Positions 1 through 5,540 of a stretch of DNA of 5,545 bases are shown one piece after another; position 1 is the first letter of the stretch; the number at the start of each line of letters is the position of its first letter. The translations under genes and the position numbers were made by a program. The stretch lies in contig JAUIEY010000136.1 of NCBI GenBank assembly GCA_030429685.1, positions 1-5,545 of the forward strand, written 5' to 3'. The DNA is from Gammaproteobacteria bacterium. Its GTDB lineage: Bacteria > Pseudomonadota > Gammaproteobacteria > Steroidobacterales > GCA-2729495. A model generated the notes under the pieces. It ran no database searches. It was not told where the DNA came from and worked only from the letters and a program-made list of their open reading frames with translations.

Positions 1-80
1 AGCACCGAGGCCGGTCGCTCGACCACTTCACCGGCGGCGATCTGATTGACTAGTTGGGGTGGCAGCTGGGCTATGGGCAT
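1..80 (-). CDS. mutL: DNA mismatch repair protein MutL, N-terminal fragment (cut by window edge)
   Basis: The minus strand from 80 reads ATG followed by MPIAQLPPQLVNQIAAG and then EVVERPASVL, the very characteristic N-terminus of MutL. In the family this segment begins the GHKL-type ATPase domain, and the Glu of the AAGEVVERPASV motif lies close to the ATP site. MutL is the cytoplasmic ATPase that links MutS mismatch recognition to downstream nicking and excision. Only 26 codons plus two bases are present; the rest lies beyond position 1. The ATG fits the E. coli start (MPIQVLPPQLANQ). No good Shine-Dalgarno sequence precedes it: the bases just upstream form a hairpin (81-104). The reading frame stays open upstream through 81-119, so a non-ATG upstream start is not strictly excluded, but homology favours this ATG. 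It lies 70 bp downstream of amiB on the same strand, as in enterobacteria. Confidence 0.95.
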   Translation of the reverse strand, partial: MPIAQLPPQLVNQIAAGEVVERPASV

Positions 81-104
81 GCACGGATTCTTGCAGAATC
101 GTGC
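81..104 (-). other. Hairpin directly abutting the mutL start codon
   Basis: On the minus strand GCAC-GATTCT is followed by loop GCA and then AGAATC-C-GTGC, giving 10 base pairs with one bulged C (the G at 85 on the plus strand) and a 3-nt loop. The last paired base is immediately 5' of the mutL ATG (80-78). The place where a Shine-Dalgarno element would lie is therefore inside the stem. The pairing is read directly from the sequence. A role in limiting mutL translation is inference. Confidence 0.5.
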
Positions 105-118
105 CGCTAATTGAACAA

Positions 119-139
119 CGGCGACTCTTCAGGTCGCCG
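119..139 (-). terminator. GC-rich hairpin, weak terminator or attenuator candidate after amiB
   Basis: CGGCGAC (119-125) and GTCGCCG (133-139) are perfect 7-bp arms around a 7-nt loop. Read on the minus strand, the direction of amiB and mutL, the stem is followed by TTGTTCAATT, which is only partly T-rich. That is weaker than a classical intrinsic terminator, so partial attenuation before mutL or a plain mRNA structure are both possible. Confidence 0.3.
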
Positions 140-143
140 CGCC

Positions 144-165
144 ACGCGCGTCAGATGCCGCGCGT
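144..165 (-). other. Hairpin overlapping the amiB stop codon
   Basis: ACGCGCG (144-150) and CGCGCGT (159-165) are perfect 7-bp complementary arms with an 8-nt loop containing the amiB TGA (153-151). It is the first of three consecutive hairpins in the amiB-mutL junction. It could protect the 3' end of an amiB transcript, or it could be chance in a GC-rich stretch. Confidence 0.3.
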
Positions 166-1473
166 CGGCGGTATACGCAGCACCTGGCCAATGCGGATAC
201 GGCTTGAACTCAGCCGGTTGGTCGCGCGCAGGCTAGACACACTGACGTTGTAGCGCTGGGCAATTTCGCTGAGGGTGTCGCCGCGGCGAATCACATGCTC
301 ACGCTCACTGCGCTGCTGTTTGGCCAGCGCGGCAATGCGCGTGCCTTCCGGCGGGTTGGCATAGAAGTAGTCACGTATGCCGTTGTGCATCGCACGCGCC
401 AGACGCTGCTGGTACTGGACGCTCTGCAGATTGCTTTCGTCATGCGGATTGGAAATAAAGGCCGTCTCAATCAGCACCGACGGAATGTCCGGCGACTTCA
501 ATACTTTGAAACCGGCCTTCTGCACGGTCGGCTTGCGCACTTTGCCAATACGGCCCAGTTCGTCAATCAGCAAGTCGCCCACTTCGATGCTGGCCTCGAG
601 CGAAGCATTCTGGGACAGATCCACCAACACCGCGGCTAGCGTGTCATCCTTGTCATTCAGGCTCACCCCGCCCACCAGGTCAGCCTGGTTTTCGCGCTCC
701 GCCAACAACTTGGCTGCCTCATCCGATGCGCCTTTGTTGGACAACACATAGACCGACGCACCCCGCACCCGCCGGTCGCTAAAGGCGTCGGCATGAATGG
801 ATATAAACAGATCAGCGCCCGCGTTCTGCGCCCGACGCATGCGCTCACCGAGCTTGAGAAAACTGTCTCCCGAGCGGGTCAGGTATGGCCGCATGCCCGG
901 TTCGTCTTCAATCAACTGAGCCAGACGCTTGCTGATCCTGAGCACCACGTCTTTTTCCAGCAGGCCGCCACGCCCGCGGGCACCCGGGTCCTTGCCGCCG
1001 TGGCCGGCGTCAATGGCAACAACCAGGTCACGGCTCTGCGCCTGCCGCGGCGACGTTTTGACGGCAGCCGGAGCGGCATCCAGCGGATACAGGTCGACCA
1101 CCAGCCGATGGCCAAAACCCGCCCCCGGCTGCAGGGCAAAACTTTTCGGGCGCGCCGCTTCATCCAGATCCAGCACCAGCCGCGCGCTGCCATTTTCGCG
1201 ATCCGCGACACGAATGTTGCCGACCAGGCCGATGGCCGCAGGAAGGCGCGCGCGAGTGCCGGCAAAACGTGTTGCGCTCAGGTCAACCACCACACGATTG
1301 GGGTTGGCCAGGGTAAACAGGTTATGGGTGGTATCACCGTCAAGATCCATGACGACGCGGGTACGCTCGCCCGTATGGGCGATACGCACGTCTTTGACCT
1401 GCACCGATTGGGCAGCCAGCGCGCCCGCCAGCAGCAGCGCGCAACAACCAACTGTCATCCTTAAGCCACGCAT
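151..1473 (-). CDS. amiB: N-acetylmuramoyl-L-alanine amidase, AmiB/AmiC type with C-terminal LysM domain
   Basis: This zinc amidase cuts the bond between N-acetylmuramic acid and L-alanine in periplasmic peptidoglycan, the step that separates daughter cells. With the chosen start it has 440 residues. A signal peptide covers about 1-20 (hydrophobic core after MRGLRM, ALA cleavage site). An AMIN domain (about 25-135), a septal targeting module, follows. The Amidase_3 domain spans about 150-370, with zinc ligands His158 (DAGHGG), Glu173 (LLEKD) and His227 (SIHAD) and catalytic Glu336 (IETAF). A LysM domain (about 393-434, HVIRRGDTLSEIA) ends the protein, as in E. coli AmiB. Residues about 250-305 match the inhibitory helix insertion of AmiB/AmiC enzymes, which EnvC- or NlpD-type activators relieve. 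The frame is open to an ATG at 1554, but those 27 codons contain the promoter candidate, and the ATG at 1473 has a G-run Shine-Dalgarno and gives a proper signal peptide. An ATG at 1458 is a less likely alternative. Confidence 0.93.
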   Translation of the reverse strand: MRGLRMTVGCCALLLAGALAAQSVQVKDVRIAHTGERTRVVMDLDGDTTHNLFTLANPNRVVVDLSATRFAGTRARLPAAIGLVGNIRVADRENGSARLVLDLDEAARPKSFALQPGAGFGHRLVVDLYPLDAAPAAVKTSPRQAQSRDLVVAIDAGHGGKDPGARGRGGLLEKDVVLRISKRLAQLIEDEPGMRPYLTRSGDSFLKLGERMRRAQNAGADLFISIHADAFSDRRVRGASVYVLSNKGASDEAAKLLAERENQADLVGGVSLNDKDDTLAAVLVDLSQNASLEASIEVGDLLIDELGRIGKVRKPTVQKAGFKVLKSPDIPSVLIETAFISNPHDESNLQSVQYQQRLARAMHNGIRDYFYANPPEGTRIAALAKQQRSEREHVIRRGDTLSEIAQRYNVSVSSLRATNRLSSSRIRIGQVLRIPPTRGI

Positions 1474-1480
1474 CCCTTCG

Positions 1481-1486
1481 CCCCCC
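1481..1486 (-). promoter_or_regulatory. Ribosome binding site that decides the amiB start
   Basis: A run of six G on the minus strand (1486-1481) lies 7 nt before the ATG at 1473 and can pair with the anti-Shine-Dalgarno CCUCC with one G-U wobble. The alternative ATG at 1458 has AAGG directly touching it, too close to work well. The upstream ATG at 1554 has no purine-rich element at a useful distance. Confidence 0.55.
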
Positions 1487-1500
1487 AAGGTGATGCAGGC

Positions 1501-1528
1501 AGTATACGAAATTTGACAGAATATCCAA
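1501..1528 (-). promoter_or_regulatory. Candidate sigma-70 promoter for amiB
   Basis: On the minus strand TTGGAT (1528-1523) is followed after 16 bp by TATACT (1506-1501). The -10 box matches consensus at 5 of 6 positions. The -35 box matches only at 3 of 6 (TTG). Transcription would begin near 1494, giving an untranslated leader of about 20 nt that still contains the G-run ribosome site. It sits in the AT-rich gap between tsaE and amiB, where an internal promoter would let amiB-mutL be expressed apart from nnr-tsaE. Confidence 0.45.
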
Positions 1529-1530
1529 GA

Positions 1531-1558
1531 AATTTTGTACCAAAACAGGCGCAAAATT
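1531..1558. repeat. Inverted repeat upstream of the amiB promoter candidate
   Basis: AATTTTG (1531-1537) and CAAAATT (1552-1558) are perfect 7-bp arms separated by 14 bp. The left arm also pairs locally with CAAAA at 1541-1545 across TAC. The repeat lies just upstream of the proposed -35 box, where an operator or an UP-like AT-rich element could sit. The rest of the 151-bp gap 1474-1624 shows no gene; a short imperfect stem near 1585-1605 lacks a T tract, so I see no convincing tsaE terminator. Confidence 0.3.
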
Positions 1559-1624
1559 AGCTAGATAGGCCGTTTTGCTCGTTGCCGGCGGCATAAAACC
1601 ACCGAAACCCCTTGTTTATAGTCT

Positions 1625-2107
1625 TCAGGAGGCGATGGCCGCAGGCGGGACAAAACGGCTCAGCACCGCGCTGCCGGCCTCCCCGGCCGCCTCGATATGC
1701 AACAACCTTCCTTCAGGTATAACTTGAAGTTTGATATTTAAGTCATTGTCAGGAAGGAAGCCTTTGCCGCGCTCCGGCCATTCAATCAGGAGCAAGGCGC
1801 GCGGACCGACCATTTCATCCAGCCCCAGATACTCAAGCTCGGCGGGGTCCCCAAGCCGGTAGAGATCGAGGTGCCAGACCCGCCGCCCGGCCAGTTCATA
1901 GGGCTCGACCAATGTGTAAGTCGGGCTGGGCACCCGCCCCTTATGCCCCAGACCCGCCAGCAGACCGCGGGTAAAGGTGGTTTTGCCCGCGCCCAGTTCA
2001 CCGTGCAAATAAATGCAGGCCGGCTGATCAGCCGCCTGCAAAGCTGCCGCGAGTGCCGCACCGGCGGCCTCGGTCTCCGCGGCAGACAACAAGGTCAGTT
2101 CAGACAT
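1625..2107 (-). CDS. tsaE: tRNA threonylcarbamoyladenosine biosynthesis ATPase TsaE
   Basis: TsaE is the small P-loop ATPase of the TsaB-TsaD-TsaE complex, which transfers the threonylcarbamoyl group to A37 of ANN-decoding tRNAs in the cytoplasm. The 160 residues match the usual family length (E. coli about 153). The Walker A motif GELGAGKTT is at 36-44, the conserved SPTYTLVEPY at 61-70, HLDLYRL with a conserved Asp at 79-85, and the Walker B-like LLLIEWPERG with the hallmark Trp110 at 106-114. Residues after about 140 are Ala- and Gly-rich and not distinctive. The ATG at 2107 lies within the last codons of nnr, and the two genes overlap by 13 nt, so translation is probably coupled. Only a weak GGA element is seen about 9 nt upstream of the ATG. 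The nnr-tsaE-amiB-mutL order is that of E. coli. Confidence 0.97.
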   Translation of the reverse strand: MSELTLLSAAETEAAGAALAAALQAADQPACIYLHGELGAGKTTFTRGLLAGLGHKGRVPSPTYTLVEPYELAGRRVWHLDLYRLGDPAELEYLGLDEMVGPRALLLIEWPERGKGFLPDNDLNIKLQVIPEGRLLHIEAAGEAGSAVLSRFVPPAAIAS

Positions 2108-3582
2108 GCCCGCAATTCCGCAATGACATCGCTGGCTAACAGCCCGCGCTCACCGGCCTGCGCCGCCCGGTCGCCGGCGGCAGCGTGCAGCCATGCCGCC
2201 AACGCCACGCGCGCCGCCGGCTCAGCGTCCGGACATTGCGCCAGCACCGCCGCCGTGATGCCGGTCAGCACATCTCCCATCCCGGCACTGGCCATGCCCG
2301 GATTGCCGGCGCGGATCAGCCAGGGTAATGCACCGCCGGCGCTGACCAGGGTGCCGGCGCCTTTGAGCAACACCGTACCGCCATAGCGCTGCTGCAATTC
2401 ACGCAGCGCCGCACCGCGATCTGCCTGCACTTTAGCGGCATCAATACCGAGCAGACGCGCAGCCTCACCCGGGTGTGGCGTCAGCACCCAGTCTTCACGG
2501 CGCCGCGGGTCTGCCGCCAGCAGGTTGAGGGCGTCAGCATCAACCACCAACGGCAACTGCGCACTTATTGCGCGTACCAGCATGGCGTGCGCCCATTGAT
2601 CCTGCCCCAGTCCGGGGCCAATGGCTATCACGCTAGCCCGCGCGAGCAAGTCATCAATATCCTCGGCCGCATCCACGCCACGGCACATAAGCTCCGGACA
2701 ACCCGCGATCACTGCCGGCACATTGGCGGGTCGGGTTGCCAGGCTCACCAGTCCTGCGCCGCTGCGCAGTGCCGCAGCACCTGCCAGACGCACCGCACCG
2801 CCCATGCCGTGGTTTCCGCCGATAACCAGCACATGCCCGAAGCGTCCTTTGTGCGCGGTTCGCGACCGGCGCGGCAGCAGTTCGCCGCGCAGCGCGGGTC
2901 CCGCGCACTGCAATGCAGGGGCCACCCGGTCAGGGGGTATCGGCGCTATACCAAGATCATGAAAAAAAATTTTGCCGCAGTGATCCGGGCCGGCGCCGAG
3001 AAACAACCCCTGTTTCATGCCAACAAAGGTCACGCACAGATCGGCGCGCACCGCGCTGCCCATTACCTCGCCGCTGCTGCCATTCAGGCCACTGGGAATA
3101 TCCACGGCCGCAACCGGCAGCGCCGCGCCATTGATGGCCGCGACCGCGTCGGCATAGGCTGCTGCCAGCGGCCGTTCCAGACCGGTACCCAGCAGCGCAT
3201 CAACAATCAGATCGGCAGCGCCGGCGCTGCGCCGCTGGTCGCCAAAGGGATAAACCATCCCGCCAGCCGCGGCATAAGCCTGGTAGGCGCGCGCCGCGTC
3301 ACCGGTCAGCCGCGCCGGTTCAGCAACTGTTACTACTGCCGCCGCCAGGCCGTTTTCAATCGCCAGGCGGCCGATAACATACCCGTCACCGGCATTGTTG
3401 CCGCTGCCGCAAAATATCTGCCAGCGACGGGCGGCCGGATAGTGCTCGCGCATTACATCGAATGCGAACTGGCCGGCCCGGCGCATCAATTCGTAGCCGG
3501 GAATGCCCTGTTCTTCTATCGCAATACGATCAAGTTCCCGAACATTCGCCGGGGTATACACCCATTGTTCAAAACCAGACAT
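2095..3582 (-). CDS. nnr: Bifunctional NAD(P)H-hydrate epimerase / ADP-dependent NAD(P)H-hydrate dehydratase
   Basis: This metabolite-repair enzyme interconverts R- and S-forms of hydrated NAD(P)H and dehydrates the S-form with ADP (ATP in eukaryotes), restoring usable cofactor in the cytoplasm. It has 495 residues, close to the bifunctional E. coli protein. The N-terminal YjeF_N epimerase domain (about 1-215) shows GSGNNAGDGYV at 59-69, DALLGTG at 128-134, DIPSGL with Asp161, and VGMKQGLFLGAG at 187-198. The C-terminal ribokinase-like dehydratase domain (about 230-493) shows HKGRFGHVLVIGG at 244-256, GPGLG at 322-326, DADALNLL at 348-355, LTPHPGEAARLLG at 367-379, and the catalytic loop GNPGMASAGMGDVLTG at 426-441 with the expected Asp437. 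Two loop glycines common in relatives are Ala here (GNNAGDG; ASAGMGD). It overlaps tsaE by 13 nt and starts 17 bp from divergent queG. No Shine-Dalgarno precedes its ATG. Confidence 0.97.
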   Translation of the reverse strand: MSGFEQWVYTPANVRELDRIAIEEQGIPGYELMRRAGQFAFDVMREHYPAARRWQIFCGSGNNAGDGYVIGRLAIENGLAAAVVTVAEPARLTGDAARAYQAYAAAGGMVYPFGDQRRSAGAADLIVDALLGTGLERPLAAAYADAVAAINGAALPVAAVDIPSGLNGSSGEVMGSAVRADLCVTFVGMKQGLFLGAGPDHCGKIFFHDLGIAPIPPDRVAPALQCAGPALRGELLPRRSRTAHKGRFGHVLVIGGNHGMGGAVRLAGAAALRSGAGLVSLATRPANVPAVIAGCPELMCRGVDAAEDIDDLLARASVIAIGPGLGQDQWAHAMLVRAISAQLPLVVDADALNLLAADPRRREDWVLTPHPGEAARLLGIDAAKVQADRGAALRELQQRYGGTVLLKGAGTLVSAGGALPWLIRAGNPGMASAGMGDVLTGITAAVLAQCPDAEPAARVALAAWLHAAAGDRAAQAGERGLLASDVIAELRACLN

Positions 3583-3593
3583 GGGGCGATTAT
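3565..3593 (+). promoter_or_regulatory. Weak promoter candidate for queG, inside the nnr 5' end
   Basis: TTGTTC (3565-3570, 3 of 6 to consensus) is followed after 17 bp by GATTAT (3588-3593, 4 of 6). The -10 box overlaps the nnr TATAAT on the other strand and also ends 6 nt before its ATG (3600). It would likewise predict a leaderless start. Both boxes are degenerate, so a promoter further upstream within nnr is an equally good explanation. Confidence 0.2.
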
Positions 3594-3594
3594 A
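3589..3594 (-). promoter_or_regulatory. Consensus -10 box six bases before the nnr ATG
   Basis: Read on the minus strand, TATAAT (3594-3589) is followed by CGCCCC and then the nnr ATG. If used, transcription would start at or within a base or two of the A of the start codon, giving a leaderless or nearly leaderless mRNA. This fits the absence of a Shine-Dalgarno element. No good -35 box is seen at 16-18 bp (GAATTG at 16 bp is poor), so the promoter is a candidate only. Confidence 0.35.
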
Positions 3595-3599
3595 GCGGT

Positions 3600-4679
3600 A
3601 TGGCTATCGACAATTCGCCGCGACCGCCACTGCAGGTTGCGCAGATTCGCAGCTGGGCTGCGCAACTGGGCTTTCAACAAACCGGAATCAGCGGCATTGA
3701 CCTGCAACAGGATGAGAGCCGGCTGCAACAGTGGCTGGCACAGCAGCGGCACGGCGAAATGCACTACATGAAGCGGCATGGCTCGCGGCGCAGCCGCCCG
3801 GCCGAACTGGTTGCCGGAACCGTTAGTGTCATTTCCGTGCGCATGGATTATTTGCCGCGCGAGACGCGGCCGCCGGAAGAGTTACTGAACATGCCGGAAC
3901 AGGCGTATGTTTCGCGCTACGCGCTGGGACGCGACTACCACAAAGTCATCCGCAATCGCCTGCAGCAACTGGCGACGCGCATTGAGCAACGGGTGGGGAA
4001 ATTCGGCTACCGGGTTTTTACCGACAGCGCACCGGTGCTGGAAAAACCGCTGGCGCGCAATGCAGGCCTCGGCTGGATAGGCAAGCATACTAACCTCATA
4101 AACAAGGCTGCCGGCTCATGGTTTTTTCTCGGCGAGATTTACACGGATCTGCCGCTGCCGCCCGACAATGCCACCGACGAACATTGTGGAAGTTGCACTG
4201 CTTGTCTTGAGGTCTGCCCGACCCGGGCCATTGTCGCTCCCTTCGAACTGGATGCGCGCCGCTGCATTTCCTACCTGACCATCGAACTGCACGGCCCCAT
4301 ACCCACCGAGTTTCGAGGCGCCATGGGCAACCGCATCTACGGTTGCGATGACTGCCAGCTGGTATGCCCGTGGAACAAGTTCGCACAGCCGACCGCGGAG
4401 AACGACTTTGCGCCGCGCCACAACCTGGATGACATCACCCTGGCCGAACTGTTCGCCTGGAGCGAGCAGCAGTGGCTGGAACGGACTGCCGGCAGTGCCA
4501 TCAGGCGCATCGGCTACGAACGCTGGTTGCGAAACATTGCAGTCGCGCTGGGCAATGCCCCCACTCGCCCGCAGATCGTGCAGGCATTGCAGGCACGTGC
4601 CGACGACTCGTCCGGACTGGTGCGTGAACACGTCGCATGGGCGCTGGCACAGCATCAGGCCGGCACCCGCGAAGCATAA
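3600..4679 (+). CDS. queG: Epoxyqueuosine reductase QueG
   Basis: QueG catalyses the last step of queuosine synthesis: cobalamin-dependent reduction of epoxyqueuosine to queuosine at wobble position 34 of GUN-anticodon tRNAs, in the cytoplasm. The protein has 359 residues (E. coli 379) and aligns over nearly its whole length. Visible hallmarks are VSRYALGRDYHK (104-115), TDSAPVLEKPLARNAGLGWIG (141-161) with the conserved Asp142 taken as the catalytic acid, the ferredoxin-like CGSCTACLEVCP (196-207), RRCISYLTIEL (220-230) and GNRIYGCDDCQLVCPWN (243-259). The eight cysteines 196, 199, 202, 206, 222, 249, 252 and 256 suffice for two [4Fe-4S] clusters. The C-terminus (about 295-355, GSAIRRIG, RWLRNIAVALGNA) is the HEAT-like tRNA-binding part. 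The frame is open back to 3462, but that stretch is antisense to nnr and lacks homology; MAIDNS at 3600 matches the family start. It has no clear Shine-Dalgarno. Confidence 0.97.
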   Translation: MAIDNSPRPPLQVAQIRSWAAQLGFQQTGISGIDLQQDESRLQQWLAQQRHGEMHYMKRHGSRRSRPAELVAGTVSVISVRMDYLPRETRPPEELLNMPEQAYVSRYALGRDYHKVIRNRLQQLATRIEQRVGKFGYRVFTDSAPVLEKPLARNAGLGWIGKHTNLINKAAGSWFFLGEIYTDLPLPPDNATDEHCGSCTACLEVCPTRAIVAPFELDARRCISYLTIELHGPIPTEFRGAMGNRIYGCDDCQLVCPWNKFAQPTAENDFAPRHNLDDITLAELFAWSEQQWLERTAGSAIRRIGYERWLRNIAVALGNAPTRPQIVQALQARADDSSGLVREHVAWALAQHQAGTREA

Positions 4680-4685
4680 GCTTTA

Positions 4686-5540
4686 TCAGCTGCTGCGTGA
4701 CACCAGCATGTTGTCAATCAGCCGCACTCGGTCAAGCCGGGCCGCCGTCAGCACCACCAGGTTCATATCAGACTTGCCGGCCGGGGCTAAATCATAGGCC
4801 CGGCGGATCGCAAAATATTCGGGCTGCAGGCCAGCTTGTTCCAGTTGCCTCAGACCGCTGGCTTCGAGCGCGCCATAGTCACCTTCACCGTCCTGAATCG
4901 CATCGCCGGCAGCGGTCAGCGCCACATGCAACGCAGCCGCCTGCTGTTTTTGCGCATCACTCAGGTAGCTGTTGCGGGAACTCAGGGCCAGCCCGTTGCG
5001 GGCACGCTCGGTGGTACCGGCCAGAATGGACACCGGGATGTGCAAATCCGCAACCATGCGCCGCAATACCACCAGTTGCTGATAATCCTTCTGACCAAAG
5101 GCTGCAACATCAGGCGTACAGATATTGAAGAGCCGGCAAACCACTGAGGCGACACCGGCGAAATGCCCGGGACGGGCCGCACCTTCGAGAATCGCCGACA
5201 GTTCCGGCACCAGAACCTGGGTGGTCGACTCAATACCTGCCGGATACATTTCCTCCACCGATGGTGCAAACAGGGCATCCACACCAGCCCGTTGCAGACG
5301 GCGCTGATCCTTATCCAGAGTGCGCGGATATTCGGTATAGTCCTCGCCCGGCCCGAACTGAGTCGGATTGACAAACACGCTGACCACGACATGTTCGGCA
5401 TGCTCTGCAGCCATGCTGACCAGACTCATATGCCCGGCATGCAGGTTGCCCATGGTGGGGACCAGCGCGACGGTATCGCCTGCCTCACGCCAGGCATCCA
5501 CCAGTTCACGCATCTCGGCGACGGTTTTAAGCAGCTGCAC
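4686..5540 (-). CDS. panC: Pantothenate synthetase (pantoate-beta-alanine ligase)
   Basis: PanC joins D-pantoate and beta-alanine using ATP through a pantoyl-adenylate intermediate, the last step of pantothenate (vitamin B5, coenzyme A precursor) synthesis in the cytoplasm. The 284 residues match the family (E. coli 283). The HIGH-type motif PTMGNLHAGH is at 28-37, FVNPTQFGPGEDYTEYPRTL at 56-75 includes Gln61 of the pantoate site, RPGHFAGVASVV is at 123-134, FGQKDYQQL at 148-156, and the KMSKS-like LALSSRN at 184-190. The C-terminal dimerisation domain ends in RVRLIDNMLV. The first codon here is GTG (5540-5538). It leaves 23 residues before VALVPTMG, as in E. coli, so it is plausible. The frame is still open for the 5 remaining bases, and an ATG a few codons upstream outside the window cannot be excluded. 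The stop lies 6 bp from the convergent queG stop. A panB neighbour upstream would be usual but lies outside. Confidence 0.96.
   Translation of the reverse strand: MQLLKTVAEMRELVDAWREAGDTVALVPTMGNLHAGHMSLVSMAAEHAEHVVVSVFVNPTQFGPGEDYTEYPRTLDKDQRRLQRAGVDALFAPSVEEMYPAGIESTTQVLVPELSAILEGAARPGHFAGVASVVCRLFNICTPDVAAFGQKDYQQLVVLRRMVADLHIPVSILAGTTERARNGLALSSRNSYLSDAQKQQAAALHVALTAAGDAIQDGEGDYGALEASGLRQLEQAGLQPEYFAIRRAYDLAPAGKSDMNLVVLTAARLDRVRLIDNMLVSRSS

Noticed and set aside
59..253. Plus-strand open frame of 64 codons across the amiB-mutL junction
   Set aside because: It runs antisense through the mutL start, the hairpin gap and the amiB end, with no Shine-Dalgarno and no recognisable similarity.
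793..1516. Two plus-strand open frames (223 and 195 codons) opposite amiB
   Set aside because: They mirror the codon bias of amiB on the other strand and show no family motif or ribosome site.
1474..1554. 27-codon upstream extension of amiB
   Set aside because: It would place aromatic-rich residues before the signal peptide and contains the best promoter candidate; the ATG at 1473 has a well-spaced G-run.
1580..1610. Possible terminator after tsaE (CGGTGG / CCGCCG on the minus strand)
   Set aside because: The 6-bp stem has a G-U pair in its middle and is not followed by a T tract.
2100..3582. Frequent GCCGGC and CGCCGG palindromes, considered as a dispersed repeat
   Set aside because: They fall in Ala, Gly, Pro and Arg codons at varying spacing, as expected from GC-rich codon use; no longer shared unit was found.
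3462..3599. 46-codon upstream extension of queG
   Set aside because: It is antisense to the nnr N-terminus and has no counterpart in E. coli QueG; the ATG at 3600 matches the family start.
2473..3771. Long open frame (432 codons) on the plus strand opposite nnr
   Set aside because: It is fully antisense to a well-conserved gene, its translation is rich in His, Arg and Gln without any recognisable domain, and long antisense frames are expected opposite GC-rich genes.
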